From Cymbomonas tetramitiformis (lineage: Eukaryota > Chlorophyta > Pyramimonadophyceae > Pyramimonadales > Pyramimonadaceae), in NCBI GenBank assembly GCA_001247695.2, contig LGRX02013693.1, forward strand, positions 1-10,329: DNA of 10,329 nt. Reading direction: 5' to 3'. Position 1 is the first letter of the stretch; each line of letters starts with the position of its first letter. A program made the position numbers and the translations under genes. The notes under the pieces are model-generated. The model worked only from the letters and a program-made list of their open reading frames with translations. It ran no database searches and was not told the DNA's origin. Of the stretch, positions 1 to 7,515 are shown piece after piece.

Positions 1-456
1 TTGCCCGCCAAGTGGCTCGTGGCATTGCCTTGCCCGCCAAGTGGAGGCGCGTGGCATTGCCTTGAGCGCCAAGTGGCTCGTGGCATTGCCTTGACCGCCA
101 AGTGGCGCGTGGCATTGCCTTGCCCGCCACGTGGCTCGTGGCATTGCCTTGCCCGCCAAGTGGAGGCGCGTGGCATTGCCTTGAGCGCCAAGTGGCTCGT
201 GGCATTGCCTTGACCGCCAAATGGATCGTGGCATTGCCTTGCCCGCCAAGTGGCTCGTGGCATTGCCTTGACCGCCACGTGGCTCGTGGCAATGCCTTGA
301 CCGCCTGGGCGGGCCGGCATTGCCTGACCGCCAAGTGGCTCGCAGCATTGCCTGCCCGCCAAGTGGCTCGTGACATTGCCTTGACCGCCAAGTGGCTCGT
401 GACATTGCCTTGACCGCCAAGTGGCTCGTAGCATTGCCTTGCCCGCCAAGTGGCTC
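1..456. repeat. 29-bp minisatellite, about 15.6 copies
   Basis: About 15 full units and one partial unit run head to tail. Most are 29 bases and begin TTGCCCGCCAAGTGGCTCGT, with variants TTGACC and TTGAGC. Two units (30-61 and 149-180) are 32 bases because CTC is replaced by AGGCGC, and three (297-380) are 28 bases. Units 2-5 (30-148) and 6-9 (149-267) match as a 119-base higher-order repeat. The period is not a multiple of three and the open frames on the plus strand rotate through the same sequence, so I read it as non-coding. It lies downstream of the exon 14 donor of the SRFR1-like gene, so it probably sits in the next intron. Units 5 and 10 create CACGTG. Confidence 0.95.
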
Positions 457-538
457 ACGCCAAATTCCCCTGCTAGCGATACGGGCCCGCCCACCCGCTT
501 GTGCCATGTGCTCATTGGGCAGGGGTAGGGGGCCTCAC

Positions 539-2486
539 AAGTACGATGTTGTACTCGGCCACGGCAGCGTGATGGTGGCCGAGGGCGTGCAGGCAGATGG
601 CGCTCATGAAGTGCGCTTCCAGGAAGCTCGGGTCATTCTCTAGAGCCAATTTGAGCCGCCGCGCAGCATCCTGCCACCCCACCCGGCCCATGCAGGTCCT
701 CGTCCGCGCCGCACACACCTTTGCGCTGATGCGCATTTGCACAGGCAGTGAATCGACGCCGACTTTGCGCACACCGCGCTTGCACACACGCCATAGGCTA
801 AGGCAGCGGGTGCGCATGGTATGCCATCGAGGCTCTCACGGTGGAGGTGCAAGCTGGCTCACCCTGTGCCGGCCGAGACCGTGGAGCGTCATGCCGTAGA
901 AGCGATGAGCGTGGATATACTTCGGATCGACGGCGAGGGCCTTGGAAAAATACTCCAACGCCTTGTCAGCTTGCGCCAGTTCCTTGTGTGTCTGCGATAC
1001 CAGTGCGGACCACCCTGTTAGCCCTGAAGACATTGGCTGTTGGAAAACACTAAATGCTGCTTGATGAACCATACCTTGAAAAGTTTCAAGACAAGGTCGC
1101 TCCATTCCGTGCATGTGCCAGAGTTGGGTGACAACAATGCACCTCAAGCGATGCGTGCTGAGATCTTCAGTCTGATTTTCATTAATAGGACACGCACCTC
1201 CTGATCCGGGCCACTCACTAAGGCTCACCTGCGCCATGTTGGCCCACGCCTCCTTGAACCGCGGGTTGATGCGCACAGCTTCTCGATATGCAGGAAGCGC
1301 CTGCAGTGCGATGGACTTCCTCCCCTAAGTGAGGGCTGGCGGTTCAATAGCTCAAGTGGGCTTTTAAAAAACGATTACTATTCTTCCATACAACAAAGAG
1401 ATTTCTGACCAGTGAAAAAGAAGGTCATTTTTACGAAGTTTCAGAAGCTATTCAGCATACGGCGCTGGCATGCATAGTGTACGTCCCAAGGAAGAAGGTG
1501 GTGCGCCAAGGCTGTATAGAGGCACAAGCTGAAAAGATCGAGCCTGGTCCGGAAGAGAGCAGACCTTTTCACAGTTGCCTAGTGACATGTAGCACAAGCC
1601 GAGCATATTCCATGTGTTGGCATTATCTTTGAGCTGTGTGATCACCAACTCGAGATCTTGGGTAGCTCGGTGATAATCGCGGAGCTTGTGGTAAACCATT
1701 CCCCGTTCATTTAGCGCGTCCGTCGAAGGCTGCGGCAGTGTTTCCCCATGACCAGCCAGGCAACGTGAGCCAAAACATACTCAGCAAGTCAGCAACAGGT
1801 GTCAGTTGGCGCGGCGCACTCCTACCTGCAACGAAATGGATTTTGACAGATCGGTGAGAGCCTCGTTGAGTTCACCAAGAGCAGCGTTTGTCTGCCCACG
1901 TCTTTTCCAGGCTTCGGCTGCATCGGGATTTCGACGGAGTGCATCGGAGAAGTCGTCCCGAGCCTCCTTCAGATTCCCTGCCATCGCCTTAGCCTGCGTA
2001 CACAGCAGAGTCGTATGGATACCCGGGCTGACCTTTGTACGCAACCTTAAACTTCTCCGAGCCACCCTTGGCATGAGCAAGGATTAAAAGCAAAGTCGCG
2101 TGTGGCTTGAAGTCGCTCCTTGAGCAAGATCGCAGAAGCCATGAGATTTCATACGCCGAGGTGGCTTACCGTGCCGCGACCGACGAAGGCCTGCGTGGCA
2201 ACAAGATCGTCTGAGGCGGCGCGGAGAAGCGCGTCGAAAATTTTGATGCCTTGCTCCACTCTGCCAGCATTAACCTGAAATACGGGATCAATGGTTCTGA
2301 GCGGAAAACTCAAAGAAGTGGACAATAAGGAACCAGGGAAGGTCTACATAAAGTTTCTTTGACTTCGTACAGATTGAAAGTGAAACAGGCACATATCAGA
2401 AGCAGGCAAACAGAGGTCAGGGCGCAGCCACCTCAAGGATCCCGAGTTGCAATCTCTCCTGTTCGTTATTCTCTTGGAGCAAGTTG
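539..2486 (-). other. SRFR1-like exons 8-14: central TPR array
   Basis: Encodes residues 189-463. Exon 8 supplies QERLQLGILE and joins exon 9 VNAGRVEQGIKIFDALL, matching the SRFR1 helix RLSRGIAQVNEG. Exon 10 holds AGNLKEARDDFSDAL and EAWKRRGQTNAALGE. Exon 11 holds LNERGMVYHKLRDYHRA and ANTWNMLGLCYMSLG. Exon 12 holds YREAVRINPRFKEAWANMAQ, exon 13 ALEYFSKALAVDP and GMTLHGLGRHR, and exon 14 LKLALENDPSFLEAHFMS and CLHALGHHHAAVAEY. The W-LG-Y-A-P pattern of TPR helices recurs about every 34 residues across exon joins. Every boundary from exon 8 to exon 14 is phase 0. Donors are mostly GTGAGC, GTGAGG or GTAAGC; that of exon 11 (GTCTGC) is poor. Confidence 0.85.
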
Positions 2487-4028
2487 CTGGGGATTTGTGC
2501 GGCACCTAAATCATAGCAAGCCGCTCACACTAGCACACATCAAAGCATCCATCCACACACGGACACCTGCAGCCATGGCGGATCCTCCAGGAATCGGTGG
2601 CACAGCCTCGTTCCTCTCGGCTCTTGTTCCGAGATTCTATCAAGTTAAGGGAATGCAAGGCGCAGGGAGCTTGCAGGCGCGACATAGTGATGATTGATGA
2701 GTACGGGAATACAAATTTGAACAGTAGGGCGGGCAAGTCTTGCCGTTGTGATGCACAAACAAACCTGTGGCCTTATGGTGTGAAGAGACACGTTCGAATT
2801 GCGTCTTTGGCGTGGCTTGCGGGTGCTCCCCCGTAGACAGTGTCGAAGCAACAGTCTCCTCTTTCGCAGGTAGTGCGGCTCGAACCACCTGAAACAAAAC
2901 AGCGTTCTTCACTGCACGTCGCGTACACTCTCCGAATAAAACTGTGCGTGAGAACTTCCTTCTCCGCTGCCAACAATGCACCGAGCTGAACAAACGTGGC
3001 CACCTACGCTGGCTGAAAAGAAGTGTCGCGAACTTAAGATCTGTTGCTTCAATCGATCATGCCGCCCAGCAACAACGAAGAACTACAACTATTGACGGGA
3101 GAGTAAGAAGAAGTGGTTCAGTAACCTCAGCGGCCGGCAAATTCTCAGATCCGAGATTCTGAATTTCGAAGAGTAGCTCCATGTCATAGTCACCAGTCAG
3201 CTGCGGACGGAAGGAAGGATAGGCGTCAAGGTTGCCCAGTCAACCGCATAGCAACAGAATGGCCTTCAACTTATTACGGCACTCCAGCAGAAGTGCGTTG
3301 TAGGTGAGCTCTAAACCCTAGAGTCGAATTTCGCACCAAAGCAGCTGCGCCGTCCTGAACACGTCGAGCCTCCTTCTTCTTCTTCAACTTCCGCAAAGCT
3401 TGCACTGCATCCACGGCGACGTTCGGTAAGATGAAAAACTATCATACCACATGAGAAATTCTTTGTTTTCCGAAGACACTGGCGAATTGGCAAACTAATT
3501 GAAGCCGCAGTAATACCTTTCCGTATATACGCCCTCAGCAGGTTTGGATCGTTCTCCAGCGCTTTATCGCAGTCCTTTGAAAAACACACACGAAGGAATC
3601 AAAGTTGAGAGAAACAAACATATAGCAAAGGTTTTCGGTACAACTTTGGGGAAACCTTTTACTGAGACATTGATGCACGGAGAGAAAAACGGTGCGAGGC
3701 TGCCACTTTCCAATGGTAAGTTTTGAAGGATGCGACGTGCGCTTCTAATTCAAATGCGCTTAAAATACCTTGACAACATGTTTGAATAACTCCAGCCGCT
3801 CATGACACCCTGCCCGATTGCTGCGCCAAGAAGCAACGACGCGCAGTCAAGTGAGATATTATTGGAATAAACGCCAAGAAACGTTCGCACCAAACACACG
3901 TGCAATACATACCAGTATAGCAAGGCCAGAGTTCCCCTGTTTGTTGTATCATCGATCAGTTTTGTTAGTAGCTTGATAGCATCGGAAAACTTCCCGGAAG
4001 ATATCGCCTCGAAGACGTCAGAGTTCAT
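539..4028 (-). CDS. SRFR1/TTC13-like tetratricopeptide protein, 5' 14 exons (partial)
   Basis: Exons by eye, 5' to 3': 4028-3913, 3820-3769, 3574-3517, 3404-3337, 3200-3126, 2888-2765, 2636-2567, 2486-2432, 2274-2170, 1993-1826, 1729-1565, 1300-1229, 991-863, 670-539. They total 1389 bases (463 codons) in one unbroken frame, every intron GT-AG and 80-264 bases long. The start is ATG at 4028, just before MNSDVFEAISSGKFSDAIKLL. Order and content follow plant SRFR1: an N-terminal TPR block, a variable hydrophilic linker, then a central TPR array. Shared motifs include DCDKAL..DP.LL.AYI.K, EAWKRRGQ..AALGE and HGLG.HR. SRFR1 is a TPR adaptor that restrains immune receptor signalling in plants; TTC13 is its poorly characterised animal relative, so the role here is inferred. 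The long C-terminal domain of the family is absent: the gene either continues past the left edge or, if the exon 14 donor is unused, stops at 512 after eight more residues. Confidence 0.82.
2567..3200 (-). other. SRFR1-like exons 5-7: variable hydrophilic linker
   Basis: Encodes about residues 99-188. Exon 5 (3200-3126) starts after CCGCAG and contains DYDMELLFEIQNLGSEN, which sits where plant SRFR1 has a leucine- and glutamate-rich helix. Exon 6 (2888-2765) has the strongest acceptor of the gene (TTTTGTTTCAG) and encodes a Thr/Ser/Lys-rich stretch. Exon 7 (2636-2567) is inferred because it is the piece that turns phase 1 into the phase 2 needed by exon 8; it is Arg-rich (SRNKSREERG). The linker is long and unconserved in the family, so similarity cannot confirm exons 6 and 7. 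Exon 6 is open in two frames; only the chosen one fits exon 7. Confidence 0.6.
3337..4028 (-). other. SRFR1-like exons 1-4: N-terminal TPR block
   Basis: Encodes residues 1-98. Exon 1 ends at a split TG|C codon (donor GTATGT). Exon 2 is only 52 bases and reads NRAGCHERLELFKHVVK, closely matching the plant SRFR1 helix that begins NRAFCYSQLEL. Exon 3 reads DCDKALENDPNLLRAYIRK. Exon 4 (3404-3337) is the least certain. It is chosen because its acceptor after GATGCAG restores the phase and gives the expected AL..L...EA..V..G helix, but its donor GTGCGA is weak. An alternative exon 4 start after ATGATAG at about 3450 would read a different frame that ends in a stop. Confidence 0.75.
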
Positions 4029-4584
4029 TTTCTATCGGTATAAATTATCCTGTTACTCGTGGAAAGAGTCTCGCAGATCTAGTCTCTTAAGCACGTCTGA
4101 AGCCGTTGGACCGACACGAAATCTTTGAACCTAAAGTATGATGGTTGCCCATGTAATTATAAAACTGATAGAGCGTGTTCGTTCCCTCCTTGGGACGACC
4201 TGCTTCGAGTGAACAAAATGTTTTGCTCTGATTTTCTTCGAGGGTCGCGTGAAACTTTTAGGGCCATTACGATTACTGTGACACCCGACCGTTTACAAGG
4301 TGAAGGGGAAAAGGGTGAGAGAGCTAATACAACGTGACCCCGTCGCATCACGGCGCGGCGTGCCACATATCGATATGACCCAACCAAACGGGACAAACCA
4401 CGTGTTTTAAGTTTAGAGGGCGCGCGGCGGGTGCGGCCATACTGATACTCATTTTTTTAATATGGCATTCAGCATATCAAAATGAGCGTATTTTTATGCA
4501 GACATCGACTGCGGCACAAAAAAGGGGAAGCAACGTCGACGTTTTGAAAATCGATTTTGGGGGCATAAGGTAAGCAACCTCCTT
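4029..4584. other. 5' flank of the SRFR1-like gene, no gene seen
   Basis: This is the upstream side of the minus-strand gene and presumably holds its 5' UTR and promoter, but I see no convincing core element. TATAAATTAT at 4039-4048 lies only about 10 bases from the ATG, too close to be a TATA box for this gene. A GC-rich patch with CGGCGCGGCG and GCGCGCGGCGGG lies at about 4350-4435 and is followed by AT-rich sequence. The small open frames here have no recognisable content. Confidence 0.5.
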
Positions 4585-4635
4585 AAAACTGTTTTAAACT
4601 CAAAACTGTTTTTGAACTCAAAATTGTTTTTGACG
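4585..4635. repeat. Three-copy 17-bp tandem repeat
   Basis: Units at 4585-4601 (AAAACTGTTTTAAACTC), 4602-4619 (AAAACTGTTTTTGAACTC) and 4620-4635 (AAAATTGTTTTTGACG). It is AT-rich and diverged, in non-coding DNA, with no evident role. Confidence 0.85.
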
Positions 4636-4667
4636 TTCACATTCACGAACCGGAACGCCTTCACTAC

Positions 4668-4707
4668 CACATGGCACCTGTGGGAGGGGGCAAATGGCCA
4701 TCTAGGA
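4668..4707 (-). repeat. Inverted, unoccupied copy of the hAT-like element's insertion site
   Basis: On the minus strand this reads TCCTAGATGGCCATTT, then C-rich sequence, then AGGTGCCATGTG. The same 40-base segment occurs in plus orientation, split around the 589-base element: TCCTAGATGGTCATTTTACC on its left (5056-5075) and CATTTTACCCCC...AGGTGCCATGTG on its right (5664-5693). The two agree at about 80-85% with the insert and one target copy removed. This copy therefore represents the sequence without the insertion. It may be one arm of a larger, older inverted repeat. Confidence 0.7.
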
Positions 4708-4793
4708 TATATCGTCGCATAATGCCATTTATATGAATCAAAATGCATTGTTTGAATACGATTTCATATGGGGATGACTGTGTTGCAACTCGT

Positions 4794-4869
4794 TTTGCAT
4801 GTTGTGGAATTTTCATGTGCGGCTTCTGACTGCATATATTTGCGATTGTGTGAAAAATATAGCCGTTGG
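4794..4869 (+). repeat. Diverged direct repeat, copy 1
   Basis: Starts TTTGCATGTT and ends TAGCCGTTGG. It shares those ends and the internal block GAATTTTC with copy 2 at 4963-5049, which is about 11 bases longer. The central parts differ by substitutions and gaps. Function unknown; probably remains of an older repeat family. Confidence 0.55.
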
Positions 4870-4962
4870 CCACTCAAAACTAAAATTAGCAAAATCCGCC
4901 AATACATCGGCATTTTCTTCTCATCATTTCATGTAAGTGTTTAACCAGTCGAAGCTTTAAGC

Positions 4963-5049
4963 TTTGCATGTTACAGAATTTTCGTAAAGTGGTTAAATCG
5001 TGTGTAAATGACGGTCAAAGGCAAAAGTCAACGAAAAACTAGCCGTTGG
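4963..5049 (+). repeat. Diverged direct repeat, copy 2
   Basis: Same ends as copy 1 (TTTGCATGTT at the start, TAGCCGTTGG at the end, GAATTTTC near the start). It lies seven bases before the TCCTAGATGG segment into which the hAT-like element is inserted, so the repeat and that insertion site may belong to one older element. Confidence 0.55.
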
Positions 5050-5066
5050 GGGAATTCCTAGATGGT

Positions 5067-5671
5067 CATTTTACCTGGGTTGCCTTAAACCCGTAACCGG
5101 TTATAACCTGGGGGTGCGATTTTAGGTTATAACCTGGGTTATAACCCTCGCGACATTCCCCCCATACTTAATTAAGGCGGTTCACCCGTGGTGTAACATT
5201 TCTTCGAAGCTTCGATTATTGGGCGCAACAACAGAATCGTGCGCCTTGTATGTACTCATCATGCCACCCGCGAGTCTTAATCGGAGCAGGTGTACAAACC
5301 ACAATTGTGAGATAAGACGGAACGAAGTGTCAAACGAACCGAAATTGTGTCAAAGGCTCAAACCATAGGTCCATAGCGGTATACAGCCGGTATACGACCT
5401 CGGAACTGCAATACCAGAATACACGAATAAACAAGCTTCGGAAACGGATAACTTTGATATATGATCATAATCTGAGATAATAGAAACCTAAAACCTCGCT
5501 CGGTCGGTCGGTCGGAACTACTGAGTACTGTACGAGTACTGCTACCGTCACTACATGCTACTGTCAAAAGCCAACGATATAACCGCAGGTTATAACCGCG
5601 GAGTAAAAAATCGGTTATAACCGGGGTTATAACCGTGGGTGTGTGAGGTTATAGGCAACCCCGCATTTTAC
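5067..5671. mobile_element. hAT-like non-autonomous transposon (MITE) with 8-bp target duplication
   Basis: The element proper is 5075-5663 (589 bases). It is flanked by the direct repeat CATTTTAC at 5067-5074 and 5664-5671, read as the target-site duplication. The ends are inverted repeats: CTGGGTTGCCT on the left and, reverse complemented, CGGGGTTGCCT on the right (10 of 11). Six perfect copies of the palindrome GGTTATAACC lie near the ends, at 5099, 5125 and 5137 on the left and 5588, 5613 and 5625 on the right, with half-sites at 5576 and 5647. Eight-base duplications and subterminal repeats bound by transposase are typical of hAT elements. No transposase frame is present, so it would move only in trans. 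A 9-base duplication (CATTTTACC, Mutator-like) fits almost as well. It also carries TCGG x4 at about 5498-5514. Confidence 0.78.
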
Positions 5672-5726
5672 CCCCCCCTCTAGGTGCCATGTGTACCCCT
5701 AGGGTAGCCTCTAGCGGGTAGCGGCT

Positions 5727-5772
5727 GCTGCTAGAAGTTTCAAGTTACCGCTGCTGGAAGTTTCAAGTTACC
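5727..5772. repeat. 23-bp tandem duplication
   Basis: Two adjacent 23-base units, 5727-5749 and 5750-5772, differ at one base (GCTGCTAGAAG versus GCTGCTGGAAG; both continue TTTCAAGTTACC). It lies just right of the hAT-like element in otherwise unremarkable DNA. Confidence 0.9.
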
Positions 5773-6295
5773 GCGTGAGCCTCTTGTTCCCACAGGTTTT
5801 CCGCGCCGAATTCGCGATCGGCCAACGCGAGCGTCACGTTACATCAACCCGTCTTGGGCTCGGAGAAGATATGGACCCCAGAATCGAGAATAGTTACAAA
5901 CCCTAAATTATACAAGGTCTATTTGAGTATATTCTGCTTCGGGGACACGAGTAAGCGGCTAGTGATATGCTTTGTCGCAACTTCTTCGCGACACATAGGG
6001 TCCGATTTCTCGTTGGTGATAGGGACGAGCGGCAAGTAGTGTTGGAGGAAATTTTTGAAGCTTCCAAGCGACTGGGATCCTCTGTTCCTCTCATCGCAAC
6101 CGTGGGAAAACATATACTCTCGCACAACATATAAAGGTCTCGGGGGAACGCTAAAGGCCAAATTACCCCCAAAAATCTAAAAACAATTTATTTGATAAAG
6201 CGATTCGGACACATTGCGCACGTCGGGGATCAAATTGACCACGTTATGGAACAGCATTGTCGTATGGTCGATACCGCTCAATTGCCACCGGCATA
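5773..6295. other. Non-coding stretch, nothing recognised
   Basis: Short open frames on both strands (for example a 61-codon plus-strand frame at 5854-6039) lack recognisable domains, splice context or codon bias. I see no RNA gene or repeat here. Confidence 0.5.
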
Positions 6296-6310
6296 GTTAA
6301 CCGTACTTCG

Positions 6311-6764
6311 TTAACACTTAAAAGGCGATCTTTCATACTGTATAGCTGATATTCGCAGGCTTGTGGATAGAGCTCGCTAAAGGGGCACAACTTTCGCGTT
6401 ACTCGTCCATTTACGCCCATCTTGAAGTATGTAAGAGATGGGCGGCATACCTACTTGTGGATGCGTCCCCGGGGTTTAAAATCAATCCCTACTATGCGCA
6501 ACGTCGCAGGTTACACACGTCATGGACGAGGCGTTTGCAGTGGAGCAGAGCAAATTCCTTCTTTTCGGTTTGGACAACCGGTGATATTTGAGTGTGTGAT
6601 GACATTTTTGTTAAAGAAATAGTTTCGCATATGTGTATACTTAATGGGGATACCATATACGCCTCACCGAGGTGCCTAATGCATCCACAATGTGCCGAAA
6701 CGTAACTACATGTACAATAGCTGATATTCATACTGTATTCCCCACATCGCCTTTTAAGTGTTAA
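6311..6764. mobile_element. TTAA-flanked, piggyBac-like MITE
   Basis: A perfect 19-base inverted repeat bounds a 454-base segment: TTAACACTTAAAAGGCGAT at 6311-6329 and its reverse complement at 6746-6764. The outermost TTAA on each side fits the exact TTAA target duplication of the piggyBac superfamily, leaving a 15-base terminal repeat. Inside each end lie two further shared modules, TTCATACTGTAT (6332-6343 and 6727-6738) and ATAGCTGATATTC (6342-6354 and 6717-6729). They are in direct orientation but mirrored order. The 76-codon plus-strand frame at 6361-6591 has no transposase motif, so the element is non-autonomous. The TIR sequence was not matched to a named family. Confidence 0.65.
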
Positions 6765-6850
6765 GCGCATACTTAAATCGCCCACGCAATCTAAGAACTT
6801 GGAGCTTTTGTGTAAATTGGCCTTAGCGTTACCCACACCTTGCCACGTTT

Positions 6851-7040
6851 TGTTGTTGACGTTGTTGTCGTCGTAGTTGGTGCTGTCGTCGTTGTTATCG
6901 TTGTTGGTGGTGTCGTTGTCGTTGTTGTCGTTGTTGTCGTTGTCGTCGTCGTCGTCATCGTCGTCGTCGTTGTTGATGATGATGCCGATGATGATGATGA
7001 TGATGATGGCGATGTGTGTGTGTGTGTGTGTGTGTTGGTG
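6851..7040. repeat. Compound microsatellite (GTT/GTC)n-(GAT)n-(GT)n
   Basis: A trinucleotide tract of GTT and GTC runs from about 6851 to 6974, then GAT repeats (6975-7012, interrupted by GCC and GGC), then 11 TG units to about 7034. Long open frames on both strands here (poly-Val, poly-Asp, poly-Thr and poly-Ile) are products of the repeat. The GT tract could form Z-DNA. Confidence 0.95.
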
Positions 7041-7165
7041 TGCTTGGGTTGGGTTGATATGATCAAGCATAAACTCTGAAGTATTAAGCACGTCTAGGTA
7101 TGCTCCATAAGTGATTATTACCGCCTTATGTTACTCTTCCAAAAACATTTGCGACACCTGTCAGG

Positions 7166-7444
7166 GTTCGCTATGCGAACAGTATGTGCGACGCTGCTGT
7201 TATTGAACGGTAACAGCCAAACGTAATATTCAGGTGGGTTATGAGTGCAGCAGTCTGTTGACCAGAAGTGCTTGCTTGAGCCCAATGCTCCTCATATACT
7301 TCCAGTGCTCTCACGCATCTCATGCGTTACCACCATCGGGTTGTGAACCCGAGAGCGCTGGGTGAACTTCCCGCATCGGCTGGTCAATATAGCCTTTGAT
7401 GCTCGCATGCTGTTCAGTGCATGCTAGAAGCGAAGACGCGTCTT
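7166..7444. repeat. Cluster of short perfect hairpins
   Basis: Six perfect inverted repeats within 279 bases: GTTCGC-TAT-GCGAAC (7166-7180), GCTGTTA-N8-TAACAGC (7196-7217), ACGCAT-CTC-ATGCGT (7313-7327), CGGGTT-GTG-AACCCG (7337-7351), GCATGC-N8-GCATGC (7405-7424) and the 12-base palindrome AAGACGCGTCTT (7433-7444). Loops are only 3 or 8 bases. The stems differ in sequence, so this is not one dispersed repeat. No U-tract, tRNA or snRNA layout is visible. Confidence 0.6.
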
Positions 7445-7515
7445 ATCAGGACCCTTCGGTACTTCAAGAACTTGTCTTGCTTCGCCATCTCGATGCCATA
7501 TACTTGGCCTCTCGA

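Noticed and set aside
1..413. Repetitive plus-strand open frames with a WLVALPCPP-like repeat
   Set aside because: They are translations of the 29-base minisatellite, whose period is not a multiple of three; the same peptide recurs in shifted frames.
1..456. CRISPR-like periodic array
   Set aside because: The 29-base units abut directly with no unique spacers, and the surrounding genes are intron-containing eukaryotic genes.
3150..3330. Extra exon reading ELTYNALLLECRNKLKA between exons 4 and 5
   Set aside because: It looks helical, but using it would need an intron of about 26-52 bases and no donor keeps phase with exon 5. Direct joining of exons 4 and 5 fits the family spacing.
4039..4048. 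TATAAATTAT as a TATA box for the SRFR1-like gene
   Set aside because: It is about 10 bases from the start codon, too close to set a transcription start for this gene.
6361..6591. 76-codon plus-strand frame inside the TTAA-flanked element as a transposase remnant
   Set aside because: No DDE or DDD catalytic pattern or other transposase signature can be seen.
6492..7091. 199-codon minus-strand open frame with poly-Asp, poly-Asn and His-Thr tracts
   Set aside because: Its length comes from the compound microsatellite, which is open in several frames on both strands; the rest shows no domain.
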